Below are positions 8,838-17,409 of a stretch of DNA of 64,000 bases, piece after piece. Below the pieces are notes generated by a model. It searched no databases, was not told where the DNA came from, and was given only the letters and a program-made list of their open reading frames with translations. This DNA is from CAYMCO01 sp964388955 (GTDB lineage: Bacteria > Chloroflexota > Anaerolineae > Anaerolineales > E44-bin32), in contig CAYMCO010000008.1 in the NCBI GenBank assembly GCA_964388955.1, positions 62,001-126,000 on the forward strand, given 5' to 3'. The position numbers were made by a program, and so were the translations under genes. Positions within the stretch are counted from its first letter, which is position 1; every line of letters begins with the position of its first letter.

Positions 8838-9072
8838 GGGCGTTCCATTCAATTTCCGCACATCAAGTTCCCTGCTCGGGCTTATCCCCTGACCATCTCA
8901 ACGGTCATGATCTTCAGGTAGTCGAAGTGTTCGATGTGGCCGCGCGACAAGAGGGAAATGGTATCGAAATTGCAATTATGTCGATTGAAGCCCCGGGATA
9001 GCTTTCACGGGCTATTCGTCCTCCGCCTCGGATTCTGATATCTTTCTAACGGAGCGGCAGGGATTTGCGCTT

Positions 9073-9078
9073 TATAAT
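9073..9078 (+). promoter_or_regulatory. -10 element upstream of clpC
   Basis: A perfect TATAAT lies 47 bases before the clpC start. No good -35 hexamer is visible at 16-18 bases, and no CtsR-type heptad repeat was found. The remaining bases from 8838 hold no gene. Confidence 0.4.
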
Positions 9079-9125
9079 TCCAGCAAAGCTCCCCTGAGGG
9101 TGCGATTGTATCAAGGAAGGTCCAA

Positions 9126-11600
9126 ATGATGCGTTTCGACCGCTTTACCGAACGCGCTCAGGACGCCGCCCAGCGCGCGGCGGAGATCATCCAGCGCTTC
9201 GGACATAATCAAATTGACACCGAGCACATCCTGCTGGCGCTGATCGAGCAGCCGCAGGGCGTGATCCCTCAGATCCTCGAGAAGCTGAACGTGGACATCG
9301 ACGCGTTGGCTGAACAAATAGACGACCTGCTGCGCAATAGCCCGAAGGCCAGCATCTATGGAAGTGGGGCGGGCCAGATCTTCATCACGCCGCGCGTCAA
9401 GCGTGTGGTCGACATGGCCAATGAGGAGGCCAACCGGTTGAACGACGAGTTCATCTCCACCGAGCACCTTTTCCTGGCGATCCTGTCCGAGCGCAACACA
9501 CCTGTGGCGCGCTTGCTGAGCGACGCGGGGGTCACCAAGGATCGGGTCTACGAAGCGATCAAGGAGATTCGCGGCGGGCAGCGGGTGACCGACCGCAAAG
9601 CCGAATCCCGGTATCGCACGCTGGACAAGTATTCGCGCGACCTTACCCAGATGGCCAAAGAGGGCAAGCTCGATCCGGTCATCGGCCGGGATGAGGAAAT
9701 CCTGCGCGTGATCCAGATCCTCTCGCGCCGCACAAAGAACAACCCCGTCTTGATCGGGGAGGCGGGCGTGGGGAAGACCGCCATCGTGGAGGGCCTGGCG
9801 CAGAAGATCGCCGACAATGATGTCCCCGAGATCCTCATGGGCAGGCAGGTCGTCTCGCTCGACCTGGGGGCCATGATTGCCGGCTCGCGGTTTCGGGGCG
9901 AGTTCGAGGAGCGCTTGAAGGCCGCCATCGAGGAGATCCAGCGCTCAGAGGGCGAGATCATCCTGATGATCGATGAGCTGCACACCGTTGTTGGCGCGGG
10001 TGCCGCGCAGGGGGCCATGGATGCCTCCAACATGCTCAAACCCGCGCTGGCGCGCGGCGAACTGCAGTGCATCGGTGCCACCACGCTGGACGAGTACCAC
10101 AAACATATCGAGAAAGATGCAGCCCTGGAGCGCCGCTTCGCGCCCGTCTATGTGGAGGAGCCCACCGTCGAAGAGACCATAGAGATGCTCAAGGGGGTGC
10201 GCGATCGGTATGAGGCGCACCACAAGGTCAGTTTCTCCGATGAGGCCTTGGTCGCCGCGGCGAGGTTGTCGCACCGCTACGTCACCGACCGGCACCTGCC
10301 GGACAAGGCGATTGACCTGATCGATGAGGCGGCCGCCAAGCTGCGCGTCGCGCTGTATTCCTTGCCGGATGATCTCAAAGGGACGAAGCACGAAATCGAT
10401 CGGCTGATGGCGGAGGAGGAGCAGGCGGGCCTGGAGCGGGATTATGAGCGCGCCGCGGAGATGAAATCCCAGCGCATCCGTCTGGAAAGCGAATTTCACC
10501 AGAAGCGAGACACGTGGGAGGCGGAGCACCACTTGGACGAGGTCGTAGATGTGGATGACATCGCCCAGGTGGTCGCTCAGTGGACGGGCATACCGGTTCG
10601 GCAGGTTATGGAGAGTGAGGCGCAGAAACTGCTGGAGATGGAAGATCGGCTGCAGGAGCGCATCGTGGGCCAAGACGAGGCAATCCACGCCCTGTCCGAC
10701 GCCATCCGGCGCGCCCGCGCTGGGTTGAAGGATCCTCGCCGCCCGATCGGATCCTTCATCTTCTTGGGATCCTCTGGCGTAGGCAAGACTGAAACCGCCA
10801 AGGCGCTGGCCGAGTTCCTGTTCGATGACGAAGACGCCCTGGTGCGGGTGGACATGAGTGAATATCGCGAGCAGCACACCGTCTCCAGGCTGTTTGGCGC
10901 TCCGCCCGGCTACGTCGGATACGAAGAAGGTGGGCAACTCACCGAAGCCGTGCGCCGGAGGCCGTTCCGCGTGGTGTTGTTTGATGAGATCGAGAAGGCG
11001 CATCCGGAGGTATGGAATTCGCTGCTGCAAATATTGGATGACGGCCGGCTGACCGACGGTCAAGGGCGGGTTGTGGACTTCCGCAACACCGTGCTGATCA
11101 TGACCTCGAACCTGGGGACGGAGTTCGTCACCCACTCTGGCACATTGGGATTTCGCCCGAGCGGCAGATCTGAGGATCGGCGCGCGGAGCAGGAGAAGAT
11201 TGAAAAGGCGCTCAAAGACACCTTCCGGCCGGAGTTCTTGAACCGCATCGATGAGATCATCATCTTCTCGCCGTTGTCTATGGAAGATATGGTCAAGATC
11301 GTCGATCTGCAGATGGACCACGTGCAGGACCGGCTGGCCGAGCATGGCCTGGAAGTGGAGCTGACTCCCGATGCGCGCAAATGGCTGGCCGATGCGGGGT
11401 ACGATCCGGCCTTCGGCGCCCGACCGCTCCAGCGGGCTATCCAGAAGCATGTTGAGAGCCCGCTCTCCATTAAGATCCTCAAAGGTGAGTTCGATGAGGG
11501 GGATCGAGTGATGGTGGACTACGCGGAGGCGGAAGGAATCGTCTTCCGCCGCCTGGAGCGTGGGGCTGCCGTTGAGCTGCCGGAGGAGGTCCCGGCGTAA
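9126..11600 (+). CDS. clpC: ATP-dependent Clp unfoldase, ClpC type
   Basis: This AAA+ unfoldase feeds proteins to ClpP or remodels aggregates. The 824-residue protein has a double Clp-N repeat (residues 1-140), AAA domain 1 with GEAGVGKT and IDELHTVVGAG, a short middle region with a UVR-like segment (DYERAAEMKSQRIRLE), AAA domain 2 with GSSGVGKTE and LFDEIEKAHP, and a C-terminal ClpB-D2-small domain. The short middle segment favours ClpC over ClpB. A VGF/LGF-type P-loop for ClpP docking was not clearly located. Start ATG 9126 follows AAGGAAGG; another ATG (9129) follows immediately. Confidence 0.93.
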   Translation: MMRFDRFTERAQDAAQRAAEIIQRFGHNQIDTEHILLALIEQPQGVIPQILEKLNVDIDALAEQIDDLLRNSPKASIYGSGAGQIFITPRVKRVVDMANEEANRLNDEFISTEHLFLAILSERNTPVARLLSDAGVTKDRVYEAIKEIRGGQRVTDRKAESRYRTLDKYSRDLTQMAKEGKLDPVIGRDEEILRVIQILSRRTKNNPVLIGEAGVGKTAIVEGLAQKIADNDVPEILMGRQVVSLDLGAMIAGSRFRGEFEERLKAAIEEIQRSEGEIILMIDELHTVVGAGAAQGAMDASNMLKPALARGELQCIGATTLDEYHKHIEKDAALERRFAPVYVEEPTVEETIEMLKGVRDRYEAHHKVSFSDEALVAAARLSHRYVTDRHLPDKAIDLIDEAAAKLRVALYSLPDDLKGTKHEIDRLMAEEEQAGLERDYERAAEMKSQRIRLESEFHQKRDTWEAEHHLDEVVDVDDIAQVVAQWTGIPVRQVMESEAQKLLEMEDRLQERIVGQDEAIHALSDAIRRARAGLKDPRRPIGSFIFLGSSGVGKTETAKALAEFLFDDEDALVRVDMSEYREQHTVSRLFGAPPGYVGYEEGGQLTEAVRRRPFRVVLFDEIEKAHPEVWNSLLQILDDGRLTDGQGRVVDFRNTVLIMTSNLGTEFVTHSGTLGFRPSGRSEDRRAEQEKIEKALKDTFRPEFLNRIDEIIIFSPLSMEDMVKIVDLQMDHVQDRLAEHGLEVELTPDARKWLADAGYDPAFGARPLQRAIQKHVESPLSIKILKGEFDEGDRVMVDYAEAEGIVFRRLERGAAVELPEEVPA

Positions 11601-11889
11601 AGAGCCATTCCGCGAAGCAGCCCGGATGAGTAAAGGGGACCGGGTGCTCCGCGCTTCATCCGGAGGGGATATGAGGGGACCGGCGGCCGTTGGCCCCCCC
11701 GGCCCCAGTTGACGAATTCGCCCCGTTAGCCACCCCGCCCCGTGGGATCCCCCACCCGCCGGAGGCCGAATCGCCCCATGAGAAGGGCAATTCGGCGATG
11801 AAGGGGGCAAGATCAGCCATGAAGGAGGGAATTCGTGGATGAGCGGGGACTGCTGACGCGGGGGTTCGAAAAGCCACCCGGGGAGGGAT
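11601..11889. other. Convergent intergenic region with degenerate ~20-bp repeats
   Basis: The region lies between the ends of clpC and recN. From 11778 there are four successive units starting ATGA(A/G) at 11778, 11798, 11819 and 11839, each followed by a purine tract. No clear rho-independent terminator was identified. Confidence 0.4.
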
Positions 11890-13632
11890 TCAGGCCCGGC
11901 GGGAGAACGCTGTCTGCTTTTCCTGCTCGGCGGAGGCCAGCAGATCCGCCGCGCTTTCCAAGTTCGCCTCGCTGATTCCGCCCAACATCAGCGCCAGCTC
12001 CTCGCGCCTTGCCTGGTCGGCCACGGTTCTCACGACGGTGATGGTGCGGCCATCTTGGAACTGCTTTTCGACTTTGTAGTGCTGATCGGCGAAGGCCGCC
12101 AGCTGGGGCAGGTGGGTGACGCAAAGCACCTGGTGCCGGCGGGCCAGCGCCCAGAGCTTGTAGCCCACCACCGCGCCCACGCGTCCGCCAATTCCCTGGT
12201 CGATCTCGTCGAAAATGAGCGTGGGGGTGCGGTCGGCTTTGGCGAGCACCGTCTTGAGCCCCAGCATCAATCTGGAGGTTTCGCCGCCGGAGGCGGTTTT
12301 CACCAACGGCTTCAGGCCCTCGCCGGGGTTCGGCGCCACGAGGAACTCGGCCTGATCCACCCCGGTGCGGTCAAATGCCAGGCGCCGGCCATCCATGGGC
12401 AGCCCGTCCGGATCATCCTGCTGGGTCAGGGCGGTCCCGAAGGAGGCACCCGTCATTTGCAGATCCTCAAGTTCATCCTCTACGGCGGCTGCGAGCTCCA
12501 TCGCGGCTGCCTGGCGGGCCTGGGAGAGTTCGGAACCCAAGTCCCCCAACTGGGTGAGAAGTCGGTCCTCCGCCGCCCGCATCTGCTGGATCTGTGCGCC
12601 GGCGTGGGTGATGGTGCGCAGTTTCTGGCGCGCCTGCTCGGCGTGGGCCAAGACGGCCTCTGCGCTCCCGCCATACTTCCTCTCCAACCCGCGAATCAAA
12701 GCCACGCGCTCCTCGACTACATCCAGCCGTCGAGGGTTGAATTCGATCTGTTCGCGGTATGATCGCAGCCGGCCAGCGATATCGGTCATGCTCTCCAGCA
12801 AAGCCTGCCCTTCGGCGTGCAGGGCGGCCAGGCTCGAATCCACGGAGGCCAGAGTCTCCATCACGGCGACCACCTCTCCGAAGATTTCAGAAGCGGAGGG
12901 GCGGCGTGGGTTGCTGTCATCCAGGGCGCTCAGCGCTTGCTCCGTCAGCGTCGCCAGTTTCTCGGCATTGGCCAAGCGGATCCGTTCTTCCAGCAGCGTC
13001 GCCAGCTCCCCCGGCTTCAGCGCCGCGGCTTCAATCTCGTTGATTTGAAATTCCAGCAGGTCCCTGCGGCTCTCCGCTTCGGCCTGGCTCTTCTCCAGTT
13101 TGGCACGCGCTTGACGCACCTGGGTCAGCTTGCGATACAGGGAGTGAAAATCCTTGCGCAGCTCCGCCAAGTCGGCATAGCGATCCAGCAGGTTGAGGTG
13201 CTCGCGAATACGGAGCAGGCTCAAGTGCTCCGATTGCCCGTGCACATCCACCAGGTATTCGCCAATTTGGCGCAGCAAGCCCAGTGTGACCGTCCGCCCG
13301 TTCAGCCGACAGATATTGCGGCCCTCCTGGCGGATTTCGCGGCCCATAGTCACATACATCGGATCATCGAGCAGGCCTTCGTTCTCCAATACGCTGTGCA
13401 CGGCAGCTTGCACGTGCGCGTCCAGCCGGAATACCCCCTCCAGCAGGGCCGTCGGCTCGCCGCGCCGGATCACCGTGCTTTCCCCGCGGGCGCCGAGCAG
13501 CAGTTCAACGGCGTCAATAATGATCGACTTGCCCGCCCCGGTCTCGCCGGAAAAGACCACGAAACCGGAATCGAAAGAGAAGTCGAGCGCCTCGATAATC
13601 GCAAAGTTCCGGATGCGCAGTTCGGTCAACAT
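11890..13632 (-). CDS. recN: DNA repair protein RecN
   Basis: An SMC-like ATPase that acts early in double-strand-break repair. The 580-residue protein has the N-terminal Walker A GETGAGKS (about residue 30), a VHGQSEHLSLL segment, a central coiled coil (about 150-380), the ABC signature ASGGETSRLML and Walker B LIFDEIDQGIGG. The ATG at 13632 is the true start because MLTELRIRNFAIIE begins the ATPase head; the frame stays open further upstream. It is last in an operon with nadK and a zinc-ribbon membrane protein. Confidence 0.94.
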   Translation of the reverse strand: MLTELRIRNFAIIEALDFSFDSGFVVFSGETGAGKSIIIDAVELLLGARGESTVIRRGEPTALLEGVFRLDAHVQAAVHSVLENEGLLDDPMYVTMGREIRQEGRNICRLNGRTVTLGLLRQIGEYLVDVHGQSEHLSLLRIREHLNLLDRYADLAELRKDFHSLYRKLTQVRQARAKLEKSQAEAESRRDLLEFQINEIEAAALKPGELATLLEERIRLANAEKLATLTEQALSALDDSNPRRPSASEIFGEVVAVMETLASVDSSLAALHAEGQALLESMTDIAGRLRSYREQIEFNPRRLDVVEERVALIRGLERKYGGSAEAVLAHAEQARQKLRTITHAGAQIQQMRAAEDRLLTQLGDLGSELSQARQAAAMELAAAVEDELEDLQMTGASFGTALTQQDDPDGLPMDGRRLAFDRTGVDQAEFLVAPNPGEGLKPLVKTASGGETSRLMLGLKTVLAKADRTPTLIFDEIDQGIGGRVGAVVGYKLWALARRHQVLCVTHLPQLAAFADQHYKVEKQFQDGRTITVVRTVADQARREELALMLGGISEANLESAADLLASAEQEKQTAFSRRA

Positions 13633-13640
13633 AATCGCGG

Positions 13641-14177
13641 CTAGAGCCGGATCCCTCGGAGAGTGGCGTACATGCTGCCGATGATCAACGCGCCATAGAC
13701 CAGGGGCCACAGCAACGACATGGCGGCAGCTCCCAAGAGAGTTGGGCCCCCTCGAGCCGCCCCGGCCGCGATGGTGGTCAGTATTGGGCCCGCTACGTGC
13801 GGCAGCGTCCCTACACCACCACCAATAGCCGTGACCAGCGGCAGGTTGCGGCTGCGGCGTCTGCCGACCGTCCACTGGACGAGACGCGCCAGCCCGCCCC
13901 CGACCACGGGCGCCAGCAGGAATCCCCAGATTCCCAGGAAGCGCAGCAGACCCACAGATACGCCTGCGCCCAATGCGGCGACCACTCCAGCGATCAAGAA
14001 ATCAAACTTGCGGGCGGTCTCATAGATTCTTTGCTGCCCCCGGATGCATTCCTTGCAGCGATATCCCACAGGAGTCTGGACGGCGCACTGGCTGCAGATG
14101 GGTTTGTTGCAGCGATTGCAGCGCAGCGTGGTCTCCCGATTGGGGTGGTAGGCGCAGGTCAATGGTTGCTCGCTCAT
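13641..14177 (-). CDS. Zinc-finger membrane protein
   Basis: The 178-residue protein starts with a B-box-like zinc finger of paired CxxC and Cys/His positions (CAYHPNRETTLRCNRC then CSQCAV and CKEC). About four hydrophobic segments follow. The layout, cytoplasmic zinc ribbon plus polytopic membrane region, recurs in Chloroflexota and actinobacterial proteins of unknown role. Its start overlaps the nadK stop by four bases (ATGA) and it ends eight bases before recN, so the three genes are co-transcribed. No function is inferred beyond metal binding and membrane location. Confidence 0.8.
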   Translation of the reverse strand: MSEQPLTCAYHPNRETTLRCNRCNKPICSQCAVQTPVGYRCKECIRGQQRIYETARKFDFLIAGVVAALGAGVSVGLLRFLGIWGFLLAPVVGGGLARLVQWTVGRRRSRNLPLVTAIGGGVGTLPHVAGPILTTIAAGAARGGPTLLGAAAMSLLWPLVYGALIIGSMYATLRGIRL

Positions 14178-15046
14178 TCCGCATCCCCAACGATCGGGTT
14201 CTTCTGCATGCGGGAGGTGAGATTGCGATAGAAGTAGTCGGGCTCCTGAAAACGGACAAATTTGGCCGCGTGGCCGCCGGCCCGCACGCGCACCTGATCA
14301 CCATCCTTCATGTGCACCGCGGGCTGACCATCCATGCTCAACACTGCGTCGTGGTCAGTGCGAATGGTGATCAAAACCGTGGATCCTTCGTGCAGGATCA
14401 CGGCTCGGTCCACGGAAAGATGTGGGGCCACAGGGACCAGCAGGATGTTGCGCAACTCAGGCGGCATGATGGGGCCGCCGGCGGCCAGCGCGTATGCGGT
14501 GGAGCCCGTGGCGGTCGCTGCGATCAAGGCATCCGCCACATAGGTGGTCATGTGCCGCCCGTCAATATCGGCGCGGATGCGAACCGAGCGCATCACCGCC
14601 CCGCGGCCCACCACGCACTCATTGAGCACGTCCCACCGGCCGAGAATATCGCCTTCGCGCAGGTGCTCTGCTTGCAGCATCATGCGGTTTTCCAGCCAGC
14701 ACTCCCCAGCCAGCAGACGGTCCAACGCGCTTTGCCACTCGTCTCTCTCGATCTCGATCAGGAAGCCAAGCCTTCCCAGGTTGATCCCGAGAATGGGAAG
14801 ATCGCTAGGCGCGCACAGATGGCCGGAGCGCAGCATGGTGCCGTCGCCCCCCAGGGCGATAAGAACGTCGAACGCGGCCTGTTTCACTTTTTCGCGCAGG
14901 GTTTCGTCGTATAACGAACCATACACGGCGCTCTTGCCGCGCCGGATCAGGTGCTCTGCGATCTCCTGGGCCAGGGCCTCCGCCGCCGGCATTTGCGGAT
15001 GTATGGCAATCGCGAAGTGTTCGGGAATGACCTTCCATTCTTCCAT
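14174..15046 (-). CDS. nadK: NAD kinase
   Basis: The enzyme phosphorylates NAD to NADP. The 290-residue protein has the diagnostic GGDGTMLR motif (about residue 66), the NLGRLGFL strand, a NE-x-V segment (LNECVVGRG) and TATGSTAYALAAGGP near the substrate site. The minus-strand ATG at 15046 is preceded at seven bases by a perfect TATAAT, so the mRNA is probably leaderless. It heads the operon nadK, zinc-finger membrane protein, recN; nadK and recN are neighbours in many bacteria. Confidence 0.94.
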   Translation of the reverse strand: MEEWKVIPEHFAIAIHPQMPAAEALAQEIAEHLIRRGKSAVYGSLYDETLREKVKQAAFDVLIALGGDGTMLRSGHLCAPSDLPILGINLGRLGFLIEIERDEWQSALDRLLAGECWLENRMMLQAEHLREGDILGRWDVLNECVVGRGAVMRSVRIRADIDGRHMTTYVADALIAATATGSTAYALAAGGPIMPPELRNILLVPVAPHLSVDRAVILHEGSTVLITIRTDHDAVLSMDGQPAVHMKDGDQVRVRAGGHAAKFVRFQEPDYFYRNLTSRMQKNPIVGDAE

Positions 15047-15053
15047 CAGGGCT

Positions 15054-15059
15054 ATTATA
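15054..15059 (-). promoter_or_regulatory. -10 box of nadK operon, leaderless
   Basis: TATAAT on the minus strand ends seven bases before the nadK ATG. Confidence 0.5.
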
Positions 15060-15361
15060 CGCGGCCTGACCGCGGAGTACGACCGGGACCCCTCGAGGTC
15101 CTAGGGCATCTCCAGTGCGAAATCAACCCGGGCAATCACAATCTGTGGAAGGATCGTTCCCCGGCGGAGTGGACGGGTCTTGGCGAGCAATTGGCCTGCT
15201 GTCGAATGGCGCCCGAACAGTTGGCGGAAGAGGGATGTGAACGGGGTGGGAAATCAGGGGGAAGCCCCCAAAGCGTTCGGGCGGTCGGATCCGGTTGATC
15301 TTCCGATCACTCCGGATATTCACCTCGAGGAAATCCCGGCCCACCTCTGGTCGACGAGGGT
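15060..15361. other. Intergenic region, no gene seen
   Basis: About 300 bases between the nadK operon promoter and the end of the translin gene. No credible frame or hairpin with a T tract was recognised. Confidence 0.4.
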
Positions 15362-16003
15362 TTAGGCCTGGTCCCGATCCAGCTTTTTCTGGACGGCGCT
15401 GAGCGCTGCCCGCAGTCGTCGCTGCTGGCCGCTGGTGGTCAGATCGCCCCGGGTGCGCTCTGTGACCCCGCGTACCATGTCGGTGGTGCGGCGCAAGTTG
15501 TCGGTAATCGCCGAGGGGAAGTCGAGGGTGACCAGCAGCCCATAGATCTCATCCATGATGTCCAACAGGTGCTCGGCCGGGGCGAACTCATCCTTGCGCA
15601 GCAGATCCAAGACGCGTCGGCGCAGTTCGCCCGCCACTTCGCCCAATCCGCGGATGTAGGCCGCATACTCGACACCCAAGGTGTCCGGATCGGGGAGAGG
15701 CTCGCCCGCGAAGAGAGCGTATACGATGCTGGCTTCAGCGTATTCCTTGAAAGCGTCCTGAGTATAGCCAGCGTGGTACAGGTCCGGGAACGAAACGAGA
15801 TCTTGGTGGAAATGCGAGACCAGTTCCGCTGCCTGTGCAAGATGGCTTCTCGCGAGCTCACGCTCGTCGCGGTGAGCTGCCCGGATGGCTTTGGAACAGT
15901 GCCGCACCAACACCCTGGACCGCTGGAGCGCCTTCTCGCGGGCAGCGTTCTTGCTCTCGAAATGCTCGCGGACCTTTTCCCCGATTCTCTCCAATTCATC
16001 CAT
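15362..16003 (-). CDS. Translin-family protein
   Basis: A 213-residue, nearly all-helical protein. Translin-like features include the N-terminal basic helices (REKALQRSRVLVRHCSKAIRA in overlap), LVSFPDLYHAGYTQDAFKEYAEA and EYAAYIRGLGEVAGELRRRVLDLL, the segments used for octamer formation. Translin binds single-stranded DNA and RNA in eukaryotes; archaeal and a few bacterial homologues are known but uncharacterised. It lies five bases downstream of a DUF3467 gene and in the same operon as ssb, which fits a single-strand nucleic-acid role. Family call rests on motif pattern and length. Confidence 0.75.
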   Translation of the reverse strand: MDELERIGEKVREHFESKNAAREKALQRSRVLVRHCSKAIRAAHRDERELARSHLAQAAELVSHFHQDLVSFPDLYHAGYTQDAFKEYAEASIVYALFAGEPLPDPDTLGVEYAAYIRGLGEVAGELRRRVLDLLRKDEFAPAEHLLDIMDEIYGLLVTLDFPSAITDNLRRTTDMVRGVTERTRGDLTTSGQQRRLRAALSAVQKKLDRDQA

Positions 16004-16008
16004 GTCGT

Positions 16009-16344
16009 CTATTCCTCAGAGTCATCCGCTGACCCCCGGAAGAGACGGTCGGCCAGAGAGGTGCCCTCGGGGATATCGATCTCCCCGTACTGCGCTTCAA
16101 AGCGGCCCAAGTGCTCCCCCAGGGCTCTGTGGAGCAGCTTGGCGTTGTGCGGCGTCATGACGATACGGGCGCGCACGCTGGCCTGCGGCATCTGGGGCAT
16201 GATCTGAGCGAAGTCGATCACGATTTCAGAGGATGAGTTGGTGATGAGCGCGAAATTGGCGTAGGTCGGTTCGAGATTGGTGGGCAGATGCACCTTAACG
16301 CGCTTGGGATTGGATGGGCTTCTTCCGGCAGCCGGCATGTTCAC
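16009..16344 (-). CDS. DUF3467 protein
   Basis: A 111-residue protein of the DUF3467 family. Recognisable parts are YANFALITNSSSEIVIDFAQIMP and the RIVMTPHNAKLLHRALGEHL helix (quoted in overlapping pieces), typical of this short alpha/beta family. The role is unknown. The C-terminus is acidic. It sits between ssb and the translin gene on the minus strand with gaps of about 60 and 5 bases, so it is probably co-transcribed with them. Confidence 0.8.
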   Translation of the reverse strand: MNMPAAGRSPSNPKRVKVHLPTNLEPTYANFALITNSSSEIVIDFAQIMPQMPQASVRARIVMTPHNAKLLHRALGEHLGRFEAQYGEIDIPEGTSLADRLFRGSADDSEE

Positions 16345-16404
16345 CTCCGGAAAGCAAGCGCCCTCAGCCGGCGGTGACTGGCCGAGGGCGCCGATTTGGG
16401 CGAC

Positions 16405-16812
16405 CTAGAAGGGGATGTCTTCTTCGGTGGCTGGGGCTTCTTCCGAGTATGACTGGGTGTCGGCGTCCGACCGGCTGCCAAGGAATCTGACCGTCTGTGC
16501 GTTCACCTCAAAGGATGCGGCGGGCGAACCATCCTGGCGGGTCCAGATCCTGGGATTGCCATTCTCATCGGCGACCAGGCGCCCCTCCACCAACACCTGG
16601 CGCCCCTTGCGCAGGTACTGGTGAACGGTCTCGGCCTGTCGACCCCAGACCGCGACGCGGAACCAGACCGTCTCTTCGACGGGGTTGCCGTTGCTGTCTG
16701 AGTAGCGGCGGTTGGTGGCAATGTTGAGATTGGTCACCGCCTGACCGCTCGGCGTGTAGCGCATCTCCGGATCACGCCCGAGGTTGCCAACCAGTATCAC
16801 TTTCTGAAACAT
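16405..16812 (-). CDS. ssb: Single-stranded DNA-binding protein
   Basis: A 135-residue OB-fold protein that coats single-stranded DNA in replication and repair. MFQKVILVGNLGRDPEMRYT is the standard N-terminus, followed by VWFRVAVWGRQAE and a C-terminal acidic tail ending EEDIPF, the peptide that recruits partner proteins. AAGGAG lies upstream of the ATG, and a well-spaced sigma-70-type promoter lies about 90 bases upstream. First gene of the operon with DUF3467 and translin. Confidence 0.95.
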   Translation of the reverse strand: MFQKVILVGNLGRDPEMRYTPSGQAVTNLNIATNRRYSDSNGNPVEETVWFRVAVWGRQAETVHQYLRKGRQVLVEGRLVADENGNPRIWTRQDGSPAASFEVNAQTVRFLGSRSDADTQSYSEEAPATEEDIPF

Positions 16813-16899
16813 GGGGATCTCCTTTCCGATGGGATGTCATCCTGCGGTTCCGGCCCGGGTGGCCGTGCTTACTTGGGTTTTCCCATCGGGACTAGAACA

Positions 16900-16929
16900 A
16901 TTGTACTATATTCTCGGGGAGCTTGTCAA
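16900..16929 (-). promoter_or_regulatory. Sigma-70-type promoter of ssb operon
   Basis: On the minus strand TTGACA (16924-16929), an 18-base spacer and TACAAT (16900-16905): a near-consensus promoter directed at ssb. Confidence 0.7.
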
Positions 16930-17409
16930 GTCCGAGATTTCTCCGGGCGCGTTCCATTGCCGGGGGCAAATGCATTTGAAGATGGAAGCCGCACCCGCCC
17001 TTCGTCATCCTCCGATCTTCCCGCCCCCCAGCCGCGAAGACCAGCGGTCGCGGTTATCGCTTTACCTGCCGCCGGCGCCTTTTCGCGCCCCTCCGCGAAC
17101 CCCTTCCCGCTGCACATAGCGAGACATCGCGGACGGGTGTATGGGGACACGGTGAACACACTTGCTTGTCCGTCAGGCTCGTCTCGCAGGGTGATAGAGA
17201 GCCAGACCCGCACGCATCGGAGTTGAGAATCGCATGCAGGGAAGCGACCATGTTTGTCAAAGAAAATGTCGATAATTATTTGACGAGTGCAGCCATCCAT
17301 GTTACCCTCTGGGGGGCGAGCATGCGCGCAGCAGCGTCGCCACGCCCGCCGGAGGCCAGCGCCTGGACGATCAGAGCACTTAGTTGCGGACGGCGTGAAG
17401 GACAGCAAG
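16930..17409. other. Intergenic region between divergent ssb and CarH-like genes
   Basis: No gene recognised in about 480 bases. The right part carries the regulator promoter and an inverted repeat (see 17256-17308). Confidence 0.45.
17256..17308 (+). promoter_or_regulatory. Promoter/operator candidate of the CarH-like gene
   Basis: TTGACG (17280-17285), 17-base spacer, TACCCT (17303-17308). The -35 overlaps the right arm of an inverted repeat GTCAAA-N17-TTTGAC (17256-17284), a natural position for an autoregulatory operator of the downstream MerR-type protein. Confidence 0.4.

Noticed and set aside
8838..9125. CtsR-regulated promoter before clpC
   Set aside because: No GGTCAAA heptad repeats are present; only a TATAAT was found.
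9945..11810. 621-codon minus-strand open frame opposite clpC
   Set aside because: Antisense of a strongly conserved AAA+ gene; high GC makes such frames common.
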